58,399 bases of DNA from Deltaproteobacteria bacterium (GCA_020444165.1 JAHLLK010000030.1:1-58399); one strand, 5' to 3'; positions 1-9,051 are shown, numbered from the stretch's first letter. Numbers and translations are program-made. Notes: generated by a model from the sequence alone, not told the origin.

Positions 1-1296
1 TTCCGCGACTACATCGGCATGCCCAAGCCCAACATGTACCAGTCCCTGCACACCAGCGTGGTGGGCCCCCAGGGCCAGCGCATGGAAGTGCAGATCCGCA
101 CCCGGGAGATGCACCGCATCGCCGAGGAAGGCATCGCGGCCCACTGGTGCTACAAGGAGAGCGGCGCCGGCGACGAAGCCGAGCAGCAGCGCTTCACCTG
201 GCTGCGGCGGCTTTTGGAGTGGCAACGGGACACCGAGGACCCCACCGAGTTCATGCATTCCTTGCGCATGGACCTCTACCCCGAGGAGATCTTCGTCTTC
301 ACCCCCACCGGCGAGGTGAAGGAGCTGCCCCGCGGCGCCACCCCGGTGGACTTCGCCTACGCCATCCACACCGAGGTGGGCCACCGTTGCGTGGGCGCCA
401 AGGTCAACGGCCGCATGGTCAGCCTGCGCACCGAGCTGAAGACCGGCGACCAGGTGGAGGTGTTGACCAGCCCCAACCATTCCCCCTCCAAGGACTGGCT
501 GGGCTTCGTGGTCACCAGCCGGGCCCGTTCCAAGGTGCGGGCCCACATCCGCCAGGAGGAGCGGGACCGGGCCCTGGCCCTGGGCCGCGACCTCTTGGAG
601 CGGGAGCTCCGCCGCCACCAGCTCACCCTGAACTCCGCGCAGAAGCAGGGCAAGCTGGAGCCGGTGATGAAGGACCTCTCCTTCTCCGACGTGGAAGCCC
701 TCATCCTGGCCGTGGCCTATGGCAAGCTCTCGGCCCGCCAGGTGGTCAACCGCCTGCTGCCCCGGCCCGCGGCCCCGCCCAAGCCCGAGAGCTTCTGGGG
801 CCGTTCCCTCCGGCGGCTCCGCAAAAAGCCCTCCAGCGGCATCAAGGTCAAGGGGGTGGACGAGGTCATGGTCCGGGTGGCCAAGTGCTGCAGCCCCCTG
901 CCCGGCGAACCGGTAGTGGGCTACATCACCCGGGGCCGCGGCGTTACCGTGCACGCCAAGGGCTGCCCCGCCCTGGATCAGGTGGAGCCGGAGCGCCGGG
1001 TGGAGGTGGAGTGGGAAGCCGCCGAGGGCCAGGTGCGGCCGGTGGCCATCCGGGTGGTGTCCAACGACCGCACGGGGCAGTTGGCCGACCTGAGCCAGGT
1101 GTTGAAGCAGCGGAAGATCAACATCCTGGAGGCCGAGGTGAAGACCACCGAGAACTTCCAGGGCGTGGCCACCTTCATGGTGGAGGTGGCGGACAGCCAG
1201 GAACTGGACCACCTCTTGAAGGAGTTCCGCAAGGTCAAGGGCGTGGTGTCGGTCTCCCGCCAGGGGGTGAACGCCGGCAAGCTGCCGGGGCGCTGA
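1..1296 (+). CDS. relA: Rel/SpoT-family (p)ppGpp synthetase/hydrolase, C-terminal part
   Basis: The reading frame is open from base 1, so the start lies outside the window; the hydrolase domain and most of the synthetase domain are missing. About 431 residues are visible. They begin with the end of the synthetase domain (motif YQSLHTSV and the EVQIRT strand). A TGS domain follows at visible residues 97-145 (EIFVFTPTGEVKELPRGAT), then the Cys-containing conserved region (AKCCSPLPGEPVVGYITRG) and a C-terminal ACT domain of about 75 residues. The family makes and usually degrades the stringent-response alarmone (p)ppGpp in the cytosol, and the TGS/ACT part senses ribosome state. Whether this copy is bifunctional cannot be judged without the N-terminus. 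Confidence 0.95.
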   Translation, partial: FRDYIGMPKPNMYQSLHTSVVGPQGQRMEVQIRTREMHRIAEEGIAAHWCYKESGAGDEAEQQRFTWLRRLLEWQRDTEDPTEFMHSLRMDLYPEEIFVFTPTGEVKELPRGATPVDFAYAIHTEVGHRCVGAKVNGRMVSLRTELKTGDQVEVLTSPNHSPSKDWLGFVVTSRARSKVRAHIRQEERDRALALGRDLLERELRRHQLTLNSAQKQGKLEPVMKDLSFSDVEALILAVAYGKLSARQVVNRLLPRPAAPPKPESFWGRSLRRLRKKPSSGIKVKGVDEVMVRVAKCCSPLPGEPVVGYITRGRGVTVHAKGCPALDQVEPERRVEVEWEAAEGQVRPVAIRVVSNDRTGQLADLSQVLKQRKINILEAEVKTTENFQGVATFMVEVADSQELDHLLKEFRKVKGVVSVSRQGVNAGKLPGR

Positions 1297-1514
1297 GCGG
1301 GCGCTGGAAGACGGAGGCGCGGGACTCCACGGCCGGAACAGCCGCCCAAAGGGGCGGGGCCGGCGGTTGGGGCGCCAAGCGGAACCAAGACGGGGCGGGA
1401 AGAGGGACCGGCGGGCCGGCTAATCCGCAGGCTGCCGGGGCGTTGGGCGGGCCGGCCAGGGCCTGGATGGGGCTGGCTCGGGTCTCAGCCGACCGGCGCC
1501 CGCAGGGGGCGGGG

Positions 1515-1546
1515 GAAAAAAAGAGGGACCGCGAAACCGGCCCCTC
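1515..1546 (-). terminator. Rho-independent terminator of rpmB
   Basis: Read on the minus strand, just past the rpmB stop, a 9-bp stem (GAGGGGCCG / CGGTCCCTC, one G-U pair) with a short loop is followed by a run of seven T. This is a classic intrinsic terminator. Confidence 0.8.
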
Positions 1547-1568
1547 CTTTTCCCTGCGAAAAGCGGCG

Positions 1569-1763
1569 CTACTTGCCCGGCTTGATCACCAAGCCGGAGC
1601 GCAGGCAACGGGTGCAGACCCGGAGCCGGGTGACGCGGCCGTTCTGCACGGCGCGGACCCGCTGCAGATTGGGGTTGAAGCGGCGCTTGGTCCGGTTGTG
1701 GGCGTGGCTGACGTTGAAGCCCACTTGGGGTTTCTTGCCGCAAAGTTCGCAAACCTGGCTCAT
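1569..1763 (-). CDS. rpmB: 50S ribosomal protein L28, zinc-ribbon type
   Basis: A 64-residue basic protein of the normal L28 size. It opens with [13 protein letters not shown] and ends with [15 protein letters not shown]. Two CxxC pairs (C5/C8 and C50/C53) form the zinc site of the C-plus form of L28. L28 is a structural protein of the large ribosomal subunit. The ATG at 1763 is preceded on the minus strand by an AGGGAGG ribosome-binding site, which settles the start; longer readings have no support. It stands alone, divergent from infA, with its own terminator. Many bacteria hold both zinc and zinc-free L28 copies and swap them under zinc limitation; whether a second copy exists here is unknown. 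Confidence 0.95.
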   Translation of the reverse strand: MSQVCELCGKKPQVGFNVSHAHNRTKRRFNPNLQRVRAVQNGRVTRLRVCTRCLRSGLVIKPGK

Positions 1764-2024
1764 GCTAAACCTCCCTGCCTGAAACAGATACAGGCGACGG
1801 CCTGGAAATATACCGGCGGCCGGGCGGGGTGGCAAGGGGTTTTTCCACCGTTGCCGGGGTCCGGCGGCGGCACTTGACTGGCCGGCGGGCCCATGGCATA
1901 GTTGACCCGCCCGAGGTCCGGTCGGGTAGGCATGATTGCGGGCAAAATCCCGCCTCCAAGCAGGGCCGCGGTTCCGGGGCACAGAGCCCATACGGTTCGC
2001 GGGGCCGGCAAGAAGGGAGATAGT

Positions 2025-2243
2025 TTGAGCAGAGATGATCTGATTCATTTGGAAGGCCAAGTCACCCGCACCCTGGGCGGCGGGCAGATGGAAGTGGTGA
2101 CCGAGCAAGGTCACACCTTGCGGGCGGTGCTTTCCGGCCGGATGAAGCGCTTCAAGATCAAGGTCCTGGTGGGCGACCGGGTCCGGGTCAGCGTCTCACC
2201 CTATGACCTCACCCACGGTCTGATAACCTATCGCTTGAAATAG
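2025..2243 (+). CDS. infA: Translation initiation factor IF-1 (TTG start)
   Basis: Starting at TTG 2025 the product is 72 residues, the standard IF-1 length. It aligns over its whole length with the S1/OB-fold factor: [12 protein letters not shown] near the start, [17 protein letters not shown] in the middle and [15 protein letters not shown] at the end. An AAGGGAG ribosome-binding site sits about seven bases upstream. IF-1 binds the 30S A site and helps IF-2 and IF-3 during initiation. The gene stands alone, not in a ribosomal-protein operon, and diverges from many IF-1s in the first half. Some proteobacteria carry more than one infA, so this could be a second copy. Confidence 0.92.
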   Translation: MSRDDLIHLEGQVTRTLGGGQMEVVTEQGHTLRAVLSGRMKRFKIKVLVGDRVRVSVSPYDLTHGLITYRLK

Positions 2244-2356
2244 CCTTGCCTCCGCCGGCCGCCCCCGGCCGCCCCCGGCCGGCCCCGCTGCCAACCGGCC
2301 CCCGGCCGGGACGCCGTGGTGCGTCCGGTCCGGGCCGGTGGTTGGCCCGCTCCCGG

Positions 2357-2758
2357 TCAGGGCCAGGTGGTGGTGCGCAGTTCCTGGCACACATTGGCGC
2401 AGGAGCGGGCTCCGCGGTCCACCCGCTGGGCCTGGGCCGCGGCTCTCATCTCCCCGGCCAGTTGCTGCCGGGCCGCCTCCTGGGACGCTCCGGCAAAGGC
2501 GCTGTTCAGCCAGGCCCGCACCCGGCCAGCCGCCGCGGACTCCCCGCTGCATTTGCAGGCGCTGGCCTGTCCCAACAGCGTGGCGTAGGAAGACAGCACG
2601 GCGGTGTTGTCCGGCGGCGCCTCCTTTGAGGTCGTCTTGGGCGGGTTGTCCGCGGCCTCGTCGCTTGCTGGGGCCTCGCCGGCCAGGGCCGCGCCCAGGG
2701 GCAGGCATACCAGCCCTCCCAGGGCCAAAAGGGCCACCCAGCGGTACAGGGTCTGCAT
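2357..2758 (-). CDS. Small secreted protein, unknown function
   Basis: A 133-residue protein with a signal peptide (hydrophobic stretch about residues 8-24, likely cleavage after AALA). The mature part is Ala/Gln-rich and has a CKC motif and a CANVC motif, so disulfides or a metal site are possible. A strong GGGAGGAG ribosome-binding site precedes the ATG. It lies 51 bases downstream of the larger unknown gene on the same strand and is probably the last gene of that unit. I do not recognise a family. A periplasmic location follows from the signal peptide only. Confidence 0.7.
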   Translation of the reverse strand: MQTLYRWVALLALGGLVCLPLGAALAGEAPASDEAADNPPKTTSKEAPPDNTAVLSSYATLLGQASACKCSGESAAAGRVRAWLNSAFAGASQEAARQQLAGEMRAAAQAQRVDRGARSCANVCQELRTTTWP

Positions 2759-2809
2759 GTTCTCCTCCCTTGGGGGCGGGGGCAGGGCAGGGTACCGGGG
2801 GCGGGCGGT

Positions 2810-3910
2810 TCAGCTCTCGTCGGGCACCGAGCGGAAGCCGGTGAGCGGGCCGATCACCTCGCGGCGCACCGCCCCCACCGCCTCGGCCACGGGGCAGGCG
2901 GCCAAGACCTCCTCCACTCCGGCCAGGGCGGCGAGCGCCCGTTGCCAGCCCAGCTCCCGGCATTCCTCCACCTGGCTCCAGTCGCCGTCCCCCGCGAACA
3001 AGGCCACCGCCGCGTCGATCTCCGGAAACAACAGCCGCGGGAAGCCGGCCAGCCAGGTGGGGTAGAGCCCCAGGCTGCCGGCCCGGCGGCCGGCGATGAT
3101 GTAGGCCAGCCGGCCATGGGGCCCGGTGTCGGCCAGGATGTCCTTGACCCCGCGCACGAAATGCTCCAGCTCCGTGCCGGGGTGCTCCGTGGCCGCCCGG
3201 TGCAAGAGGTCACGGCCCGCCAGCCCGTCGGTGGCCTCGCCCACCTCGTGCCACTGGATGGCCGCCAACTCGCCCTGCACCACCGGGGCCAGGTTCTCCC
3301 AGGTCGGCCGGGTCAGGACCTCTTCCGGGTCCAGGCCGTAGCCGGTCAGGCCCAGGCGTACGAAACGGCGCAGATGGGCCCGGGGGTCAGCCAGCTTGTC
3401 CCATAATAGGTAAGACAGGGGTTCCTTGCGCAGGAAAATCTGGTTTTCCTGGGTCAGGCCCGGCAGGAAGAAGATGTCCTGGGTCAGCTCCTGGCCCAGC
3501 TCCCACACCGTCAGCCCGTCCAGGCGGCGGCGCTCCACCAGGCGGCCCAGGAAGAACACCGGCAACAGCCCGGCCACCCGGCCGGCCCCGTAGACCAGGC
3601 CTTCCGGGCCCAAGAGGGCGTTGACCGCCGCGGTGTCAAAGGGATCCAGGGTGGCGCCGTCCAGGCGGAGATCCAGGGGCTCCACCTCCGGGAGGCTCTC
3701 CCAGGCCTCCTCCCGTTGGCTGACCCATGCCAAGACCGGCGGCGGCTCCTCTTCCCGCCAGGGCGGCAGGCCGTGCTCCCATTTGTAGAGGTTGCGGAGG
3801 CGCAAGAGCAGGCCGCACATGGAGAACAGGCCCGCCACTTGGGCATCGGCCCGGAGGCAGTTGGCCCGGACCTGGGGCAAGAGCACGCTCGCGGCGGGAC
3901 CCAGCTTCAC
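2810..3910 (-). CDS. Conserved-looking protein of unknown function (366 aa)
   Basis: The frame continues far upstream, but the likely start is GTG at 3910, which overlaps the stop of the carbonic-anhydrase-like gene as GTGA. That gives 366 residues beginning VKLGPAASVLLPQ. The sequence is acidic, rich in Leu and Trp, with no signal peptide, no clear membrane helix and no nucleotide-binding motif. Notable stretches are LFSMCGLLLRLRNLYKWE near the start and LGLTGYGLDPEEVL in the middle. Base composition matches the neighbours and the translational coupling suggests a working partner of the upstream gene. I do not recognise the family. A cytosolic enzyme or scaffold is possible but unsupported. 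Confidence 0.75.
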   Translation of the reverse strand: MKLGPAASVLLPQVRANCLRADAQVAGLFSMCGLLLRLRNLYKWEHGLPPWREEEPPPVLAWVSQREEAWESLPEVEPLDLRLDGATLDPFDTAAVNALLGPEGLVYGAGRVAGLLPVFFLGRLVERRRLDGLTVWELGQELTQDIFFLPGLTQENQIFLRKEPLSYLLWDKLADPRAHLRRFVRLGLTGYGLDPEEVLTRPTWENLAPVVQGELAAIQWHEVGEATDGLAGRDLLHRAATEHPGTELEHFVRGVKDILADTGPHGRLAYIIAGRRAGSLGLYPTWLAGFPRLLFPEIDAAVALFAGDGDWSQVEECRELGWQRALAALAGVEEVLAACPVAEAVGAVRREVIGPLTGFRSVPDES

Positions 3911-4446
3911 GGCGTGGCCGCCGCCCCCTGCCCGGCGTGGAAACGGCGGTGGTGTTCCATGACTTCCAGATAGCGCGCCACGATGCCCTGTTGCAGCTCC
4001 TGGTCGGCCGGGCCCAACTCCCGGATGACCTTGGCCGGCACCCCGGCCACCATCACCCCGGGGGGCACCTGCATGCCCGGCGGCACCACCGCCCCGGCGG
4101 CCACGAAGGAGCCCTGTCCCACCACGGCCCGGTCCAAAACCACCGCGCCGTTGCCCACCAGGGCGTGGTCTTCCAGGCGGCAGGAGTGCAGCACCACCCG
4201 GTGGCCCACCACCACGTCTTGGCCGAGCCAGGTGCCCACCCCCTGCACGGCCACGTGGATGATGGTGCCGTCCTGGAGGTTGGTGCGGGCGCCCACCCGG
4301 ATCCAATTCACGTCTCCCCGGATGACGCAGCCGTACCACACGCTGACGCGGGGACCCAGTTCCACGTCACCCAGGACCACCGCCCCCGGCGCCACGAAGA
4401 CGCTGGAGTCGAGGCGGGGGGGATCGAGATTTATCTTCAGTTGCAT
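3907..4446 (-). CDS. Gamma-carbonic anhydrase-like left-handed beta-helix protein
   Basis: A 179-residue protein built of hexapeptide repeats (for example VVLGDVELGPRVSV, VVLDRAVVGQGSFV), as in the gamma-CA/PaaY/YrdA family. The three zinc-ligand histidines of the family are all visible: H64 (TIIHV), H82 (VVGH) and H87 (VVLHSC). They are shared between subunits of a trimer. The family hydrates CO2 or acts on related substrates; many YrdA-type members have weak or no measured carbonic anhydrase activity. It is the first gene of a minus-strand unit and its stop overlaps the next start by four bases. The ribosome-binding site is weak. Confidence 0.85.
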   Translation of the reverse strand: MQLKINLDPPRLDSSVFVAPGAVVLGDVELGPRVSVWYGCVIRGDVNWIRVGARTNLQDGTIIHVAVQGVGTWLGQDVVVGHRVVLHSCRLEDHALVGNGAVVLDRAVVGQGSFVAAGAVVPPGMQVPPGVMVAGVPAKVIRELGPADQELQQGIVARYLEVMEHHRRFHAGQGAAATP

Positions 4447-4492
4447 GGTTAATTCATATCATCGGCCGAGCGCGCCGGCAAGCTGGCGCTTG

Positions 4493-4521
4493 TTGACTTT
4501 GCTTCCCCCCTGCCCTACCCT
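4493..4521 (+). promoter_or_regulatory. Candidate sigma-70 promoter for the M23 peptidase gene
   Basis: TTGACT at 4493-4498, a 17-base spacer, then TACCCT at 4516-4521. It lies about 38 bases before the M23 ATG in the divergent gap. The -35 is good and the -10 is mediocre. Confidence 0.45.
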
Positions 4522-4558
4522 TGGGGGCAATTAACCGCAGCCCGGGAGTTAGCCTGGC

Positions 4559-5980
4559 ATGTCCAAACTTCGTTTTCCCCTTATTCTGTTGTTGGTCCTT
4601 CTGGTGGCGGCGGGCGTGGGCCTGGTGGTCCTGTGGCCCCACCTGGAAGGCGAGCCGCCCCGTATCACCATTGAACCGCCGCTGACGCATCTGGGCAAGG
4701 ACACCCCCGTGAAGCTGGTGGTGGAAGACCGCCAACAGGGCGTGGGCCGGGTCCGGGTCATCCTGGCCCAGAACGGCCAAGAGCGCCAACTGGCCGAGGA
4801 GATCGTGCCGGCCGGCACCCCGGCCGGCCGGGGCCTGGAGCCCGCGGTCTACAACATCGTCATCAAGCCCCGGGACCTGGGGCTCATCGAAGGGGAAGCC
4901 ACCCTGGTGGTGGAGGCCCGCGACCGCTCCTACCGCAACTGGCTGCAGGGCAACCTGGCCCGGGTGGATCTGAAGCTGGTGGTGGATCTGACCCCGCCCC
5001 GCCTCGCCGACCTCTCCGGCATGATCTACCTGACCCACGGCGGCACCGGGGTGGCCGTGTACCAGGTGGACGACCCCGAGGCCGCCCACGGGGTCACGGT
5101 GGGCCAGCTCTCGTTCACCGGCGTGGCCCCCTGGCAGGGCCGCGACCGGGACCGCATGTGCTACTTCGCCTATCCCGTGGAGCTGGCTCCCGGGGCGGAC
5201 ATCCGGCTGTGGGCCCGGGACCGGGCCGGCAACCAGACCACCGCCCCCCTGGATGTGCGCTTCAAAAACAAGAAATTCCGCGACGACACCCTGCAGTTGT
5301 CGGACCGCTTCCTGGAGGCGGTGGAGCCGCGCTTCGCCGGGATGTACCCCCCGGAGGCGGACACCCCGCTCAAGAAGTTCGTCTGGATCAATGAAAAGCT
5401 CCGGGCCAAGAATCACCAGGCCGTGGTGGCCGCCACCAGCGAGTTGACCCCCTATCAGCTTTGGAGAGGGGTGTTCTTGCGCCCCGAGGGCAAGACCACG
5501 GCCGGTTTCGGCGATCACCGCACCTATTACCATCAGAAGGATAAGGTGTCCCAGTCCCTGCACCTAGGCATCGATCTGGCCCACACCGCCCGCTCCGCGG
5601 TGCCCGCCGCCGCGGCGGGGCGGGTGACCTTTGCCGGTGAGCTGGGCATCTACGGCAACGCGGTGGCCATCGACCACGGCCAGGGGGTGTACACCCTCTA
5701 CGGCCATCTCTCCGAGCTGGCGGTGCGCCCCGGCCAGAACGTGGCCCGGGATGAGGCCCTGGGCCGTTCGGGCACCACCGGTTTGGCCCTGGGCGACCAT
5801 TTGCACTTCTCGGTCCTGGTGGGCGGGGTGTTCGTCAGCCCCACGGAATGGTGGGATCCCCACTGGATCCAGGACAATGTGAACCTGCGGTTCAAGGAAG
5901 CCGGCCTGACCCCGCCCCTGGCGCCGGGGGCCGGCTCGGCTCCCGCTGCCCCTCCCGCGCCGGCCGGCAAGGCGAATTAA
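4559..5980 (+). CDS. M23-family peptidase, membrane anchored
   Basis: A 473-residue protein with an N-terminal membrane anchor or uncleaved signal (about residues 5-26), a long beta-rich extracytoplasmic region and a C-terminal LytM/M23 domain from about residue 330. The zinc ligands are visible: HLGID near residue 335 (HxxxD) and HLHF near residue 414 (HxH). A glycine-rich YGNAVAIDHG segment and the YGHLS strand lie between them. With all ligands present it should be an active peptidoglycan endopeptidase rather than an EnvC-like pseudo-enzyme. The C-terminus is a Pro/Ala tail. It is monocistronic and faces away from the carbonic-anhydrase unit. Confidence 0.93.
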   Translation: MSKLRFPLILLLVLLVAAGVGLVVLWPHLEGEPPRITIEPPLTHLGKDTPVKLVVEDRQQGVGRVRVILAQNGQERQLAEEIVPAGTPAGRGLEPAVYNIVIKPRDLGLIEGEATLVVEARDRSYRNWLQGNLARVDLKLVVDLTPPRLADLSGMIYLTHGGTGVAVYQVDDPEAAHGVTVGQLSFTGVAPWQGRDRDRMCYFAYPVELAPGADIRLWARDRAGNQTTAPLDVRFKNKKFRDDTLQLSDRFLEAVEPRFAGMYPPEADTPLKKFVWINEKLRAKNHQAVVAATSELTPYQLWRGVFLRPEGKTTAGFGDHRTYYHQKDKVSQSLHLGIDLAHTARSAVPAAAAGRVTFAGELGIYGNAVAIDHGQGVYTLYGHLSELAVRPGQNVARDEALGRSGTTGLALGDHLHFSVLVGGVFVSPTEWWDPHWIQDNVNLRFKEAGLTPPLAPGAGSAPAAPPAPAGKAN

Positions 5981-6354
5981 AGGGGCGTCCCCTGGAATAA
6001 ATATTCAAGTATTTATATCCGCGTTCCGAACCTATATAATATGGCTGATTAATTTCCCCCCCCTGCCGGGGAACGGCCCGCCGCCCCCCGGCAGGGATTA
6101 CGTGCTAAGATGCCCCCGCGAGGTGCGGCTTTCCGCTCCCGCGGCGGGAGCCCCCGGTCAGGCCGGGCCTGATTTTTGCCGGGGTCAGGTCGCCGGGCCC
6201 GCTGGCCGGCGGCGTGCTCCCGCCGCCCGGGCCGCGGCCACCGCCGTCCGGCCGCCGGGGAAGGCGCGGCCGCGGCCCCCGGGGCCTCAGGTGGTTCGCC
6301 CGACGGTTGACTCGCTCCCGGCTGAAGTTGATTAGTCATTCCAAGGGGAGTTCG
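5981..6354 (+). promoter_or_regulatory. Long upstream region of the ChaN gene with candidate promoter
   Basis: This 374-base gap holds no gene I can support. A good promoter lies at 6012-6040 (TTTATA, 17 bases, TATAAT), overlapped on its upstream side by the AT-rich dyad ATAAATA-ttcaag-TATTTAT at about 6000. A perfect 11-bp hairpin (CCCTGCCGGGG, 6061-6096) follows about 20 bases after the -10. That leaves a transcribed leader of roughly 300 bases before the ATG at 6355. The remainder is very GC-rich and matches no riboswitch I know. Confidence 0.5.
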
Positions 6355-7554
6355 ATGTTCCGCCTGCAGGCGATTTTGGGCTTGTGTGCCTTGCTCGTGA
6401 CGGCGGCTTGCGCCGGGTTGACCCCCGGCTCCGGCCCGCCGCCGGGCCCGGCTCCGGCTCCGGGCCAGGTCTTCGCCCCGCCGCATCCCGCCCCCCTCTC
6501 CGCAAACGATCTGTCCCAGCGCCTGGCCGCGGCCCGCGTGGTGGTGGTGGGGGAGACCCACGACCATCCCGGGCACCACGCCATCGAGCTGCGCATCCTG
6601 ACCGCCTTGGCTGACTTGCCCGGCCCCCTGGCCGTGGGGGTGGAGTGGCTGGAAGAGGGCGACCGCGCGGCCGCCGACCGGCTCTCCGCCGGCCAGATCA
6701 GCGTGGAAGAGTTCGCCCGTCAGGTGAACTGGCCGGACAAATGGGGCTTTTCCCTGGAGCTTTACCGGCCCATCTTCCAGTTCATCCAAGACCGGCGCCT
6801 GACCCTGGTTCCCCTGAACGCCCCCCGCCCCCTGGTGCACCAGGTGGCCCGGCAGGGCCTGGCCTCCCTATCCCCGGCCGAACGCGGCCAGTTGGCGCCC
6901 AGCCTGGACCTTTCCCCGGGGGGATACCGCGATTTCGTGTTGGCCCAGGCCCGGGAGCACGGCCTGGCGGGCGGGCCGGCCCTGGACAACTTCTTCGCCG
7001 CCCAGGTGGTGCGGGATGAAACCATGGCCCACAACCTGGCCCAGGAACTCCATCCCTGGCCCGACGGCGGCAAGCGGGCCGTGGTGTTCTGCGGCTCCGG
7101 GCACATGGCCCATGCCCAGGGCCTGGTGCCCCGGGTGGCCCGGCGGCTTCCCGGCCCGGGGCTCCTCACCGTGCTGCCCGTGACGCCCGGCGAGGCGTCG
7201 GTCAGGGCCCAGGGCCAGGGCCCGCCGGCGGACCTGTTGATCGTATCCACTCCCGCGCCGCCCCGGCCGCCCCGGCTGGGCGTGATCATCAAGCCGGCCT
7301 CCGGCGGACTCAGGGTGGAGCGGGTGTTTCCCGGTAGCGCCGCCCAGAAGGCCGGCATCCAGGCTGGCGATGTTTTGCAGAGCATCGACGGACGGCCCCT
7401 GTCCCGGGCCAAGGACATTCACGACGCCATCAAGGAACAACCCCGGCGCCCCCACCGTTTCGTGATCCGGCGGGACGGTCAAACGATCGAGATGGATATC
7501 GGGCTCGGCCCGGCGCCCCCGGGGAAGGCGCCGAAGGGCTCAGGAGACAACTGA
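6355..7554 (+). CDS. ChaN-like (DUF399) lipoprotein with C-terminal PDZ domain
   Basis: A 399-residue protein. The ATG at 6355 follows a CAAGGGGAG ribosome-binding site and opens a lipoprotein signal with the likely lipidated Cys in VTAAC (residue 20). The ChaN/DUF399 domain covers about residues 40-265, with the family hallmark VVVVGETHDHPGHH. In Campylobacter, ChaN binds haem and takes part in iron uptake. A PDZ domain follows at about 300-390 (RVERVFPGSAAQKAGIQAGDVL), which usually binds protein C-termini. It would sit in the outer or inner membrane facing the periplasm. Its stop codon overlaps the motA start, so it may be cotranscribed with the stator genes. Confidence 0.9.
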   Translation: MFRLQAILGLCALLVTAACAGLTPGSGPPPGPAPAPGQVFAPPHPAPLSANDLSQRLAAARVVVVGETHDHPGHHAIELRILTALADLPGPLAVGVEWLEEGDRAAADRLSAGQISVEEFARQVNWPDKWGFSLELYRPIFQFIQDRRLTLVPLNAPRPLVHQVARQGLASLSPAERGQLAPSLDLSPGGYRDFVLAQAREHGLAGGPALDNFFAAQVVRDETMAHNLAQELHPWPDGGKRAVVFCGSGHMAHAQGLVPRVARRLPGPGLLTVLPVTPGEASVRAQGQGPPADLLIVSTPAPPRPPRLGVIIKPASGGLRVERVFPGSAAQKAGIQAGDVLQSIDGRPLSRAKDIHDAIKEQPRRPHRFVIRRDGQTIEMDIGLGPAPPGKAPKGSGDN

Positions 7555-8339
7555 TGGATTTCGCTACAATCTTGGGTATTCTATCCGGCATCGCTCTCAT
7601 CTTCGGGGCTATAGCCTCGTCTAGCGGCGTGGCGGTGTTCGTCAACGTCCCCAGTATGATGATCGTGCTGGGCGGGACCCTGGCCTCCACCCTCATCTCC
7701 TTTCCCCTGAAGGACGTGGTGCATTCCTTCCGGGCGGCGGGCCAGGTGTTCCGGCAACGCAACATCAACCCCAACGAGGTGGTGCGGCTGATCCTCACCC
7801 TGGCCAACCTGAGCCGCCGGCAGGGCCTGGTGGCCCTCAGCAAGGTGCGCACTGACAGCTCGGTGCTGAAAAAAGCCCTGATGCTCATCGCCGACGGCGC
7901 GCCGGACTCTATGATCCGGGAGACGGTCAGGATCGAGATCAACTCCATGGTGCAACGCCACTCGGTGGCTCAGGAGGTGTTCCGCAAGATGGGCACCTAC
8001 GCCCCGGCCTTCGGCATGCTGGGCACCCTCATCGGTCTGGTGCAGATGTTGAATGCCTTGGACGACCCCAAGTCCATCGGCCCCAAGATGGCCGTGGCCT
8101 TGATCACCACTTTCTACGGTTCCTTTTTGTCGTCCCTGTTCTTTTTGCCCATCGCGGGCAAGCTGAAGACCCGTACCGCGGTGGAACTGATCAACTTGGA
8201 GATCATCTTCGAGGGTGCTCTCAGCATTCTGGACAACAACAACCCGCTTTTGATCTACGAGAAGCTTTCCTCCTTCATCCCGCCCAAGCTGCGGGAGGAG
8301 TACAACCCGGAGAAGAGCAGGAGTGCCGAGCGAGAATAA
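7554..8339 (+). CDS. motA: Flagellar motor stator protein MotA
   Basis: A 261-residue membrane protein of the MotA/PomA family. It has four hydrophobic helices, two at the start (ILGILSGIALIFGAIASS) and two after residue 150 (APAFGMLGTLIGLVQML), with the cytoplasmic loop between them. With MotB it forms the ion-conducting stator that turns the flagellum. It overlaps the lipoprotein stop (TGATG) and the start of motB. No other flagellar genes are in the window, so it is a detached stator locus. Confidence 0.94.
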   Translation: MDFATILGILSGIALIFGAIASSSGVAVFVNVPSMMIVLGGTLASTLISFPLKDVVHSFRAAGQVFRQRNINPNEVVRLILTLANLSRRQGLVALSKVRTDSSVLKKALMLIADGAPDSMIRETVRIEINSMVQRHSVAQEVFRKMGTYAPAFGMLGTLIGLVQMLNALDDPKSIGPKMAVALITTFYGSFLSSLFFLPIAGKLKTRTAVELINLEIIFEGALSILDNNNPLLIYEKLSSFIPPKLREEYNPEKSRSAERE

Positions 8340-9051
8340 AATCAGGTTCGAGGATCTGGAGAAGCCGGAAGAAGCGCCGGAGTGGCTGGTCACTTACGCG
8401 GACATGGTGACCTTGCTGATGACCTTTTTCGTGATGCTGGTGGCCATCAGCAGCCTCAACACGGCCAAATTCAAGGATGTCATCACCTCCATCCAATACA
8501 CCATGGGGGCGGACAAGGCCCCCGGCGGCCGCATCGGCCGCATCGACGCCCATGATGTGCGCCAGCAGAGCCTCTCCCAGACCAGCGGCGACATGGACGA
8601 GCCGATCCTGAAAGACATCCGCCAGGTCATCAAGCTCAAGAACCTGGACGACGCCATCGAGGTGGAGCGTCACGGCCAGAAGATCATCGTGCGGGTGAAG
8701 GGGCAGGTGCTGTTTGGCTCCGGGGCCGAGCAGCTCATGGGCGGCGCCTCGCCGGTCCTGGACGAGCTCGCCAAGCTGGTCAAGGCCTATCCCGACTGGC
8801 GCCTGGACGTGAAAGGTCACACTGACAGCGTGCCGGTTAAAAGTCCCAAATATGCCAGCAACTGGGAACTCAGCGCTTTGCGGGCCACGGCGGTGCTCCG
8901 GGCTCTCATCGACCGCGGGGTCAACTACCGGCGCATGACCGCCACCGGTTACGCCGACACCGATCCCCTGGTGCCCAACACCACCCCGGATAACATGGCC
9001 CGCAACAGGAGGGTCGAGTTTGTTTTGGAGAAAAAAGAAGACTTTGACTAA
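8323..9051 (+). CDS. motB: Flagellar motor stator protein MotB
   Basis: A 242-residue protein beginning at GTG 8323 inside the 3' end of motA, with AGCAGGA just upstream. The plug/anchor helix WLVTYADMVTLLMTFFVML carries the ion-binding aspartate D27, equivalent to D32 of E. coli MotB. The C-terminal OmpA-like peptidoglycan-binding domain (about residues 120-240) contains LDVKGHTDSVPV and the NRRVEF end motif. It anchors the stator to the wall. The 3' end overlaps the PilZ gene by 32 bases, so motA, motB and the PilZ gene are translationally linked. Confidence 0.94.
   Translation: MPSENKIRFEDLEKPEEAPEWLVTYADMVTLLMTFFVMLVAISSLNTAKFKDVITSIQYTMGADKAPGGRIGRIDAHDVRQQSLSQTSGDMDEPILKDIRQVIKLKNLDDAIEVERHGQKIIVRVKGQVLFGSGAEQLMGGASPVLDELAKLVKAYPDWRLDVKGHTDSVPVKSPKYASNWELSALRATAVLRALIDRGVNYRRMTATGYADTDPLVPNTTPDNMARNRRVEFVLEKKEDFD

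Noticed and set aside
1277..1456. Near-duplicate of the relA 3' end (GCTGCCGGGGCG at 1280 and 1433)
   Set aside because: The match is only about 20 bases with mismatches in very GC-rich sequence. It is too weak to call a duplication.
1764..2024. Extended N-termini for L28 or IF-1 across the divergent gap
   Set aside because: Both proteins have their normal length with the starts given and each of these has a good ribosome-binding site.
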